Origin: Heliocidaris tuberculata
Taxonomy: Eukaryota > Echinodermata > Echinoidea > Camarodonta > Echinometridae
NCBI GenBank assembly: GCA_025618425.1
Contig: CM046846.1
Location: 32,864,309-32,928,308 of the forward strand
Direction: 5' to 3'
Length of the DNA: 64,000 nucleotides
Below, piece by piece: positions 12,773 through 24,700 of this stretch; positions within the stretch are counted from its first letter, which is position 1, and the number at the start of each line of letters is the position of its first letter. A model generated the notes under the pieces. That model was not told where the DNA came from and did not search any database. It saw only the letters and a program-made list of their open reading frames with translations. A program made the translations under genes and the position numbers.

Positions 12773-15700
12773 GTATGTTTTTTATGTATGTCAAACTGCC
12801 TATCTATCTATTTATCTATCTAAATCACAAATAAATCCCTGTACATGTCCATATAAAGCTATTACACAAAAGAATCTATCAACGTAGCTGTCCGTCTTTA
12901 ATTTACATCTATCTCACCCATTTCCAATCTTTTCCTGCTTTCAAAACCATTCATCTACAAGTACAAGTAAACTCCTGTTTGTTTCTCTTTAAGCTAATGA
13001 GCACACAAATCCATCCATTTATTTTTATTAAATCTCTCTATCCATGTTAAAATTGACGTATCTATATTGATCTCATCCATTCCTTATGAATGCTGCATCG
13101 CAGAGGAGCAGGTTATTATCCCCTCTTCCGTGCACTCCCAAATTGGGGTGCGCAGGTGTTCCCCTGGTTCAATTAATCATGCATGGCATCAATTTGTGGT
13201 CTGAAACAAGAAATGGACTATCCTCAAATAATACGTTTAATACTAGGCATCAAGGTCGGAGGAATATCTAATTCTGGGGTTAATTTTAGTTCCTGCCGTG
13301 TTGGTCATGCTTCAATGGACGGGGTGTGTCCTTAGGTCACCATAATGTATCAAGCAATAAATTCCACTCACTGTATGTGTTATTTCTATGGTTGTAATGA
13401 CTTCTGTTATAAATTAGAGACAAATAAGGTTGTCATGTGTTCTAAATGCTTGAAACCACCCTCAACTATTTAATAAAATCTGATAATCAGGCATTATTAA
13501 ACAAAGGATGGCATACATGTTTCAGATGCCCCACCTATATCAATGATCAATACACTTTATATGTTTCAGAATTAATGTATATTACCAACTAAAATAATGA
13601 TTACACAAATATTCTTTGGGTCAAACAACCATTTGGGTTATAGATGGGGAGAGAGTAGGGCAAAAATAGCTTCATTATTTTTCTTTTCTTTTTTTGTTGC
13701 AAAAATGTAGCTGGTTGAAACAGGGTAACCTCGCTGGTCATAAGGACCACTTATTCATAAGGACCGCTATCCATAACGCGTGACTAAAAATGAATAGTAG
13801 TTTTGTATGAATAGCAGTCCTTCTAAATAGCGAGCAAACCATAGACAAATTACTTCGCTATTTATAAGGACTTCCGTTCATAAGGACCACTATTAATAAC
13901 TATTCATTAGGACCGCTATTCATAACGCGTGTTAAAAGAATAGCGGTTTTCTATGAATAGCAAGTGGACCCCATTGAAACGATCTAAAGATATGTCTCCA
14001 AGTCAAAGGTTTTTAATCGCTGAAATAATAATATTGAATCCCTGCCCTATTCCTTGAAAATAAAATAAATTACAGAAATTAAATCTATTAGAATTTTACA
14101 TCTACAAAATACAAAGAATTGAACAAGTTACAATTCTAAAAAGAGATTTGACACTGAACAATTTGACCTGCACAATCATCACGCCTCAATAGCAATCTAA
14201 TAATCCACTTCCTCTTAACTTCATTTTTCATTAACCTACTACTTCATTCGTACATATCAAATAAAACCCATTCACAATAATAGCTGAAAAACCAATTCCA
14301 GCCAATCACTCAATTCCCCCCTCAACAAGATTTAGGAGTAATCCCGCTACCTCGTCTATCCTTCTCGACAATGGCAGAGGTTTCTGGGAAGATGCACTCA
14401 TGTTTATCCAGTACTATGACCGTAGGGGGAATAATTTTCTCTCTAGTTTGGAAGCTAAAATGAGATCAGGCTTCTAGCTAGTCATCATGTATTCTCCATC
14501 TTAGTTTCGCTCTCTCTCTCTCTCTCTCTCTCTCCCTACCAGCCTCCCTGAACCCCCCCCCCCCCCCCCCCCCCCTCTGTCAAACCATCGTATTCAGCTA
14601 TCAAACAAATTGCTTCTAGTTAGTTCCCATCTCTCTCTCTTTCCTTTTCTGTATTTTTCTCCCATCTCATCTCATCCTCTCTGTGATAACTCCTTGCTTA
14701 AAGGTCATGTAAAGTTTTGGTAAGCCCTCAAAAATTGTTCGTCAGATTTCTTCAATTTTTGTTGATAAATAGCAAGATACTAGCAATACTAAGACACTGT
14801 GAAGATTTCGCCTCCTAAAGTTTAATATTAAACAAATAAGAGGCAAAAACTAATTTATGTGCCGGGACAGGCACGTAAAATCCCAACAAAGGCAGCATGT
14901 GCTAAACACTGTAAACACACGTGTAAAACCAATGAGTAGCTACACACAGTGCACACACGCTGTCTCTATGGGAAGCCCTAAGATTGCTGTGCGGGGAGCC
15001 GTCGGGGTGGAAGGGTCCTAGCATCATGGCAGTGATCAATCATTCCTTACAGATATTTACACTGAAATTCACCAGAAATCATAGATGGACTACCAAATGA
15101 TCTCTTACAGGCATCTTTTAATACAAGGGGAACAACATGAGACTATATTTGACATGTTTCTTTCCAATTTCCTTTTTGCTACCAATACTGTACATGAGCT
15201 TTAAACTCTCTCTACCTTTACCTATCTTCTAACACAACACACACACTCTATTTTTTCTCTCTGCATTCCTCTTTCTCTCTCTTTCCACTGCTCTCTCCAA
15301 ACCCTTTCTCTCTCTCCTCTCCCTATCAATCCATCTCTCTCTTTCTCTCTCACCCTCCACTCTCCCCCTCTTCTTTCTCTCCTTTCTCGCACTCTCTCCA
15401 TCTATCTCCCTCAACTCTCTCTCTCTCTCTCTCTTCTTTTCTTCACTCTCTCCTCTTTGTCTATCTCTACACCTCCTTCTATGACTACAGTCTATTCATG
15501 TAGAACTCTAAAAGAAGGGGAAAAAAAATCATCTTCTCTATTTATCCCACACTATATTTCTACATAATTACCAATAACAAGTACAGTTTTAAAGAAGATC
15601 AAAGTCTTTCTGTGGAGAATCGGCACTTAATATGACATATCATTGAGATGAATTGCACATTAAACTATGTTTTGATTAGGTACTAATCTTGTTAAGCAAG

Positions 15701-18700
15701 CTAATTTTTTCTAAATACCCTTTATTACTGAGGCACTGTTACTGTCTATTCTCAGTGGATGGAAGTATTACTGTGAATCAAATCGTTTCAGGAATGCTTT
15801 CATTGGAGTGCCCTTTTTCCTTCTCTTTTCTCAAAATTCTGCTTCAAGTCTTACTGAAAACATCTAGAAACAACATGGTTTTTGAAATGCACATGAAGAG
15901 GATGCACCCTACAGAACATACCATCATATTGCTATAAGAAAACTATTCTATTACAGGATCATCCATTTTGCAATCTTCAAAGACAAGAACATCTTTCATG
16001 AAAGGCTCTACTAATGTTACTACCCCAAAGATTCATGTTACAAACATACAAGCTGGGAACATTTTCTTCACCAATTTGAAATATTGAAATCCCTTTCTCT
16101 TCTCCCGAAATAAAATCCACGAAAAACAGTGATAATTCAACCGCTGTGAACGGCTCAAGTTACCGATAGATCAATGATTCTGATGTGTACTCGGCGACAT
16201 GGAGAATCGCTGGTGGCTCTAATCCTGTAAAACCCCAAGCCATAGTGACTACTACCAATTATTTGTATCTTTCTTCTCAATTTTTTTTGTGTGTGTGCAG
16301 GGAGAGTCGGTAACTCTATACTGTCGAGCGCTCAGCCTGAAAGCTTGGGGGAAAGTCGTAATGAGAGTACATCTCCGCATCCCCACCATTTTGGATGGAT
16401 TTAAACACTTCTCTTGTTGTCTTCACATGACTGGCTTTGTACATGTTGATTGCTTTCTTTCAGACTGTCTCGTTCCAATCCTCCTTTTTTGAGCATCTCA
16501 TATATCTGCCCATATTTCCATTTGATTGCAAAATACCATTTTATTTGACTGAACTGACTTAGCTTCTTATGATTTCCATTTTGATTCAAGTAAAAGCCTC
16601 CTTCCGTTTGGTCTTTCACAGTCTTCCCAGTGCAATTTCGTGATTTGTTTCATTCTCTACTCGATTAAGTTATCTTTTCTCCTACATGAGTATAACAAAT
16701 TAAAAATGTGTCTTTTCGTCTAATATAAACACTTAGATACCGTTTTTCCAACTCCCCCTCCTTCTCCACACCTTTCTCTCCTACCCTCTCTCTCTCTCTC
16801 TCTCTCTCTCCCACTACTCCCCTCTAACTCTCTCCCTCTTTTTCTCAACATCTCTCCATCTCCCTTTCCCTCTTATGCTCCTTTTTCTACCTGCCTCTCT
16901 GTCTCTCATTTCATCTCACCCCTTTCCCACTCTCTCTCTCTCTCCTCCCGCTCGAACTCTCTCTTTCTCTCAACATCTCTCCATCTCCCTCTCCCTCTTC
17001 TGTTCCTTTTTCTACCTGCCTCTCTGTCTCTCATTCCATCTCACCCCTTTCTCTCGCCACCCCCCCCCCCCCCCCCTCTCTCTCTGCTCCCCCTCTAACT
17101 CTCTCTTTTTCTCAACATCTCTCCATCTCCCTTTCCCTCTTATGCTCCTTTTTCTACTTGCCTCTCTGTCTCTCATTTCATCTCACCCCTTTCTTTCTCT
17201 GGCCCCCTCGCCCCCTCTCTCTCTCTCTTTCTCATTTTCTCTCTTACCTAAGTCTATACTCCTTATTTCTCCCATTTCTCTGCTCTCACAATTCTAATCC
17301 ACTGGCATGATTAATTGCACATATCATAAAATTTTCCCTATGGTACTTGAAGTTCATACTAAATCACTTTAGCAAAGTAATGGAGAAGACTGTGTTACTA
17401 AGGTTATACACATGAGCTAAATGAGATTGACAGAGAGAATTATCAATAGCATGCATTTGAAACTAACCACTAAATTTTATAACAACCTCAAAACATGCAA
17501 TGAGGAACTACAATCAATCAATAAAACGAACAAAAGACTTGTAGCATCAAAATTTCAAACAAAAAATCAGAGGGGGAATTCTCAATGAAAAATTTACGCA
17601 ATAGTCACATACAAAACATGATATGCCTTCACAGACGAATCACCATCAAAACTGAGAGACCATGACCAGCAATCATGACATTCACCACCAGTTATTTTGG
17701 GAGGGACTGTTCCCATAATCCTTATACATGTAATTGGTGCACTGCTAATTAGATGATGACTGCTAATGTGTTAATAAATATAAACCAAGGACGTGAGGCA
17801 ATGAACTACATGTATGCAGCAGCAGTGAGAACGGGCTTTGGATGACTTGGGTGTATATTTTTCAGTGAGCTGAATCATGATTCTGGGTTTTCCAGCTTCA
17901 TTCATGTGTTTCCATGTGCCACTCATCCCCCAGCTGCCAGATATATCAACGTAGCCTTGCTAGAGGGCACAGCGGTCATTGCTCTTTAAGTTTTGAGCTT
18001 AGGGTGCAAGGGAGCAAAACTCTGTACTTTGTGCAGTGCATTGCATGCCTGATGAGGATACTTTGCTAAACTGACCATTTCACACTGTCACTATCTTCCA
18101 GAATCAGGGCCAATGCAGACACCACATCATCAAACCACAAACTGCATATTGCTGTGAGTGTGAACAGACTCTAGGCTGGAGATGAGTTAATGAAGCAACA
18201 AACACTCAATCTCAAAAAAGCAAAGGTAATCGAGAAAAGGGCTCAACAACAACAACAACGAGAGAACGAAAGGGAACAGACAAGCGAGCTAATCGCATCG
18301 ACGGACCCACTCACCTTTCGTCCAACTCTAGCCTGTGCCTGGATTGCGCCTCCTCACCATACCCTTGGTAGCTCTCTGCAGGGGGGAACACCCTCCAATC
18401 CTCCCCCTCCACACCCCTATGGGGGTGGGAGGCGGTGGAGTGGTGTGGGTGGGGAGGGAGAGAGTGAGAATGAGAGTGGGAGAGGCCGCCGTTGCGGTGT
18501 GAGGAGGCAGCTGGGTCGGCCTCGCCCCCTCCGAGGGCCACATTGTGCGGCATTTCCACTGACCTATCGGCATGGCGCTCTGGGCTGGTCCAGTCGTGGA
18601 TGCGCTGGCTGGCAAAGTCTCGGCCTCGGCTGCTGTCTCGCTTGGAGCGGCTGGATGGGTGGTGAGGGTCGCAATCATTCTTCCCTCTCCTACTACTGGA

Positions 18701-21700
18701 TTGTTGACTGGTCATACTTGAAACACTCCCTCTCCTGTCTGAAGACTGCCGCCTGTCTAATGAACTCTCACTCGATACAAATGGCCTATAGGAAGAAGAA
18801 GAAGAAACAAACGAAACACAAATGATATTACAAGTCATGCTACTTGAAGAAAGTGTCAAACTCCCATTTCTGTTACCGGTCATATATTAAATCAATAAAC
18901 TTGTATGGCTATTGATTAAGTGAAGCATATAGTGCATCTTCAGTAGCATTTGTCTCACCTAGACTCCTCCCTCTATCAAAATAGACAATATTCTTTTAGT
19001 TCTTTGTATACTGACACTTAAAGCAACTTCCTAACCCCATCCCCATATCACATTCCTTCACAAAAAGAAAAGATGTATTCCTGCTATGGGCTTCTCTGCA
19101 AATTGAGTCTCTGCCTCCTTTAATCCCCCCCCCCCCCCCCCCCACCCACCAACCCTTGAAACCTGACTTACTCTAGGGTCTCGGTGGGTTCATCCCTTAC
19201 ACCCCTCAGACCTTCTTCTCTCATCCTCCTCGGTGACTTGTTTTCTATTCTTGATCTCTTATTCTCCGGCCTCCCAGATTTCTGAAGCAAGAAGAACACA
19301 TTGCATACAGTTTACGAAAGAGATGAAAACATTTTTCGGTATTTCATGCAAAAACAAAACATGAACATCGAAATTCTCCTGGTTTTCTATAGATAAATCC
19401 AAAGGCTCAGAGAGAGATGTGAGCTATTTTCTACAGAAATTTTCCATTCAGAAACATTAATTTTTTTTAAAGAACAAACTTTTTTTCAAACTATTGTTTC
19501 TTACAATACTGCTTTTACATCATATATATATATATATATATAGTACAAAGGGAACTGGGGTATTCTACAATAATTTTATTACTATCTACGTTTACACATT
19601 TGAATTAGCCAATCCGGGAACCAACCTCCTTTTCAAGTTCAGTTTGTTTCCTTTTGACAGGCTTTACGATTGCGGAGGGTTTTTCAGGTGGATCACTGGA
19701 ATCTTTCCGCTTCTGAGTTGAAGGTCCGGGAACATTTTGTTCAAATTTTATCACAGAAGACTTTGGCAAGTGATCAAAGAGCTCTCGCTTTAACCTGACA
19801 AACACGGAGGGTTTGCCATCCTTGTCAAACTTGATTTCAGGATGACGATCAAGACTATGCGACTGCTCATCCATAAAATCGGCCCTGATTGGGGACACAA
19901 TTGGGTCCATGTGAGCAAAGTCATCAAAGGGAGGTCTTCGATGTTCATAGGTATCAAACGGCTCTGATTTCACAATATACTTATTATCGCCTTTCTTGAT
20001 GCCTGGCATGCGCTTGCCGCTGTCTGGTTCAACCTTAGGTTGCCTGACAGAGTAACTGGTGTCCAAGTTACTTGAGCTGCTACTTCCACTACTGCTATTA
20101 CTACTTGTGCTCGTGTTGACAGCCGCCTTAGAAGACGGCCGCGATCGAGTCCTTTCATCCTCGGAATCACTATCCGTATCAACAAATGCATTTGACTTGA
20201 TCACCCTCTTCTTCTCACTTGGCTTGGCCCGCTGTCCAGTTTTCTTCTCCTGGGTTTTGGCACTGGACTTTGATCCACTCCCAGGTCCAGAGGACTTTTT
20301 GTTCTGACCACTACTAGAACTTTTACTGGACTGTTTACTACTCTTAGCCTTAGTGCTCTCTTTAGAATTTGGTTCAAACTTCACTCTAGGTGAACTGCTA
20401 GTGTCTTTCGCACTGCTCGCTTTCGAGCTATTTGAATTTTCTGTCCTAGACTGAGGACGTTTCACAGTCGGTTTACTACTGCCTGAAGGCTTTATCGTGG
20501 ATTTGCTACTTCCTTTTGATTTGACAGAGCTTGGAGATGCTTTGGAAACATGTGAGCTTTCGCTGAGTTGGTGGAAATCTGTGAAGCTTGGAGGCTGACT
20601 ATTGTTGTATTTACTGAAGCTGTCATTGTCGTCATTGTCACCACTTTCCGCGCTCTGTTCCGGGTGCTTGGACCCTTCATTTGGATCCACCCTGGAATTG
20701 GAGAGTGGGTTCTCTACGCTGGGTGGTCCACGGAATGAAGGAGTGCTTGGTGCCATCTGTGGCATCTCTTTTTGCACTTTCCTGATCTGGTTCATCAAGC
20801 TGTAAGACTTCTTCTGAAACGAAAGATAGATGGTTTGAGGTGTTAAATATGAAAAAGCAACCGTTGCTTGGTATTAAAAACCAAGATCTTACTACTTAGA
20901 GGACACTATCAACAGATCTTTCAAAAAATAATCTCTACAAGTTAATTTTTTCTTACTTTGTTGAAAATGAAAGAACAGGTTGGCTACAATTACTGATTCA
21001 TTTGCCTGTATCATCAACAACACCAAATATTTCTGAAGCTCTATGCATCTTTAAGACTTAATTGAATCTTCTTCTACAAAAGATCAAATGGTTTCATCTA
21101 AAACAAATCATCTGCCTATGAAATCCCTTACAATTAGAGATCTTCAAACAAACGTCAAGTTTTTCTTTACACAGTACATTGATACTCTAAAAGAAATCAG
21201 GTGCTGCAACGTAAATTCGGCACCTGGAGCACCAGCACTTCTCCCACTCTCTGGAGCAACTGTCATTGCTCCAGACTTTTCTTTGTCAAAGATATATAGA
21301 GTAAAAAATTTCAGGTTAGGTTTAGGGTTAAAGTTAAGTATAGTGTTTGGTCCAAGGTTGATGATAAGAATTTGGTGAGCGTTGGACATTGACCACCGAG
21401 CACTTGTCACGGGAGCATGTGTCTTACAACTAAAACTCAAGTTTGACGGTTTCATTACCTTGGGAGGAGATGGAGGTGGGGTTTCATCAGCCTCGCTCTC
21501 CTCACTCTCGCTCTCCTCGCTCTCTGACGTGTTCTCCTCCGCATCTGACTCACTGCCGGAGCTCTCAAGGTCCGTAGACCGCTTCATCTCGGATGATGGT
21601 CTGTAGGAGGGCAATACAAGGAAGGAGAAAAGAGAAATGATTACAAACTTTTAATATTTATTGGAGAAAAAAGGCTTTTGCACCTATAGGGGCATCATAA

Positions 21701-24700
21701 AGGCACCCAAGACTTCAATTCATTGTTTGTTTTTCACTGAGCTTAGGTAATGTGAGACTCGTCAGCATATTGATGATATGTATTGAAAGGTCCACAAGAT
21801 TGAATACAGACCTGTATGGATAATCTCTGTGTTTACAAATAAAAACATATCATACGATTTTTCCTTTTCATATGCATCAAGTAAACTATGGGCCTATAAT
21901 TGTATGGAACACATTTCACAGACTCGTAAGTACTTTGAAAGCAAGGTTTTTGTTAGAGGTCTTCTATGACCCATCTCCACCGTGATAGAGAAGATGAGCC
22001 TCAAACACACTCTAAATTCTTCTAGCAAGTTTCAAGGAGGAGTAGAAGACATCATGTCTTGTCTCCGCTGGTACTTGCACTGCTCTTTAAGACCTTACCT
22101 GCGTGGAATATCCTCACATCTTCTCACATATTCATATTAAAGTTTGGGTTTTCATCACTTTTACATTTTATCACATATAACATACAATTTCATATGTCCC
22201 AGAGTGTTCATCATTTAAAGATCATCATGTTCTTCAACGATAACACAATACAAGTGGGAAAAATCCATGTACTACCAGAATACAAAATCCTACAAATGAA
22301 TAACTGCAAAAGGACATACAAATCTTGAACATACAGAAATGCATTTTCTACAATACGTGTACAGAATCTTTGCCGAAATGCATGTAAAATTACTTTAGAT
22401 TGCATATAATTTTATCTATTACTTCATAGGAACAAGAGATCATTTTTATTGTTTCAAAATCCAACTGATAATAAACCCAGAGGCTATAGATTAATTGATG
22501 GTTTAAGAGCTTTCAAGAGAATTTTCCATATGGGGTAGCTGAAAACAGCATAATTTTCTCAAGTTCAAAGAAGCTTTAAATTTAGGTATCGTTCAAGGAA
22601 AACACCTAACAAATCACTTGAAAGAATGAACAATTTGTTCACGAAGCGATTAAACGAGCTGTCATCAATTTGGGAGAGAAAAACAAGTTCTTGGCATCAT
22701 GTTTAAATCATTCATTCTTCCTTTTTTAAAAGTTGAAACATGACACAGAAAGAGTTCAGGTTTCCAATCAAGCCCACAAGATCAATTAACATACAGACAT
22801 TTATGGGGGAGGACTATGCACTGTATGAAAATTGATGGTAATGAAAATCTAGAGCAAGAAAGGGAGCAGGTAGCATGAAGGGGGCGACTGATGACAAATA
22901 TGTGGCATGGTACACGACACTACACATTATACTAGGTCTGTTGTATAATGATGATGAGGGATGAATATTTGTAGTTTATAGACAAAAAGACAGAAAGACA
23001 ACACAGGCATACAGAGAGATAAGCAAATAGACAAATAACATAGACAGACAGACAGACATGACCCGACAAACAGACAAATGGACCATGAATATAGACCTAA
23101 AGCTGAACGGAAGGCCTATACACCCTACAACATTCCATCAAATCCATAAACTTGTCCTAGACTAACCCGCCAGAAACACTATCCATTCTTATGTCATAAG
23201 AAAATCATTCATATCTCATAATTTCAGAGAACTGACAAGCTTTAAGAGCTTACAATTTCACAATTTGCAGCTTTTCAATAAAAAATCTGACTTCAGGAAA
23301 CTTAACAGCTGATGGAAAAGTTTTATTACACCTATACAAAAAAGTTTTACAGAATAATACAGGAATCCCTGGGAAACTCATTGAATGTCAAAGGGTGATA
23401 TTACAATGACTGACTGATGCTCATAAGTCTTCTCTTCAAGAACCACAACAATTGATCAAATTTTAAACACATTACAAGGCACAATAGAAAACAGACGAAA
23501 AGTCAATGACCCTAGAAACTGTAAAATGGTAGTTTTCCTTCAAAACAGAATGAAATTTTCTTCTCACTTAAAAATTAATTCAACAGGGTTATAAACTAGA
23601 CATATATAAAACGCTTCTCTCATTCCTTTCAGAAGAGAGAATAGTCTAATGACACCAAACTTAGGGTACATTTAGACTTTCTTTGCGAAGGCAGAATGAG
23701 CATTTTGAAACGCTCATCTAAAACGCAGTTGCGCGGGGTACTGTTTATATGACATCATATAAACGCATTTACAAATGATTGTGCATTTATGCTTCCCCAG
23801 AGAACCGTGTTTTTGGAGAAACACCAATTCAAAACGCACCTTTTTGTGAGTTTTACATCAGAGTTTTACATCAGCGTTTTAAATAAGCAATTATACGAAA
23901 ATGACTGTGGATGCAACTGTGTTTTGTACTAAACGCGTAACAAAAGGCTCATTCTGGCCTGAAAAATGTGAGTATAAACAAACGCACCCTATGTTGAGCT
24001 ACTTATCACTGTGAGGGATAGGGAAGGGATAAAAATCAAACGACAATGTACATTGAAGCGAGACTAATGCAACGAATGGTTCAACAACCCCTAAACGATG
24101 GTTCTTACCCCAGAAGGTGAAGACAACTACACAGCTTTAGTATCTTGAAGGATCCTCATTATAGTTATCCATGAACGAACAAAGAACAAGTCTCTACCTC
24201 CAGAGTTGCTCAACTGCTACTGCAAACAAATAGGCACACCTTGCTGTTGGCATTATGCAGTCTGCAGATGAACAAATCCGCAATTAGGAATAAAACCTCC
24301 TACAGTAAGCTGTCTGACAAGGAAAAGTGAGTGGGATATCTGTTGATCTATCAGATCAAAAGACCACCATGAATATTCATGGACTACCCCTACTCGAAGC
24401 AGGAAGATTGTCAAGACAAGTTATTGGAATCATGATGGGGACATGATGATGATGATGATGATGATATTTGAAACCACTTGAAGATTCTCCAAGGAAGAAA
24501 GTTTGCCCATGGCAAAGACAATGCTTTTAACACCTTTTTTTTTGTCTGGACAAACCCCATGTCAATGAACAATCGTAACTTTAAATAGGTTTGGGTGATC
24601 TTTTATACATGTAAGACAGCATTTCCGGCCCCCCCCCCCCCCCCAACACCAGTCTTGTGAAATAAAAAAAAAATGTAAGGAAATTGAGGCCATAAAGTAA

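Larger units (their letters stand above)
360..18314 (-). other. AFF intron, 17,955 bp, between exons F and G
   Basis: The phases of exons F and G join directly (AG + A = Arg), so no further exon is needed. It contains G/C homopolymers, GA/CT tracts, a split duplication near 6.3 kb, two SINEs (5.5 and 8.4 kb), a TTAA MITE (7.9 kb), a tetranucleotide tract (12.4 kb), a hairpin tandem repeat (13.7 kb), a TTAA inverted-repeat element (14.7 kb) and a CT minisatellite (16.8 kb). Within 360-2200, 2400-4150, 4280-5500, 10100-12100, 12850-13700 and 17300-18300 no gene or recognisable element was found. Confidence 0.75.

Noticed and set aside
16875..17297. 140-codon Ser/Leu/Pro frame
   Set aside because: It is the translation of a CT-rich minisatellite.
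18190..18825. 211-codon plus-strand frame
   Set aside because: It lies opposite exon F and its acceptor, its composition is Gly/Arg/Pro/Ser complementary to the real exon, and no family pattern is visible.
19605..19625. VGSRIG extension and stop after exon D as the normal C-terminus
   Set aside because: Exons E, F and G continue the AFF protein in phase and contain the C-terminal domain, so this is kept only as a possible retained-intron form.
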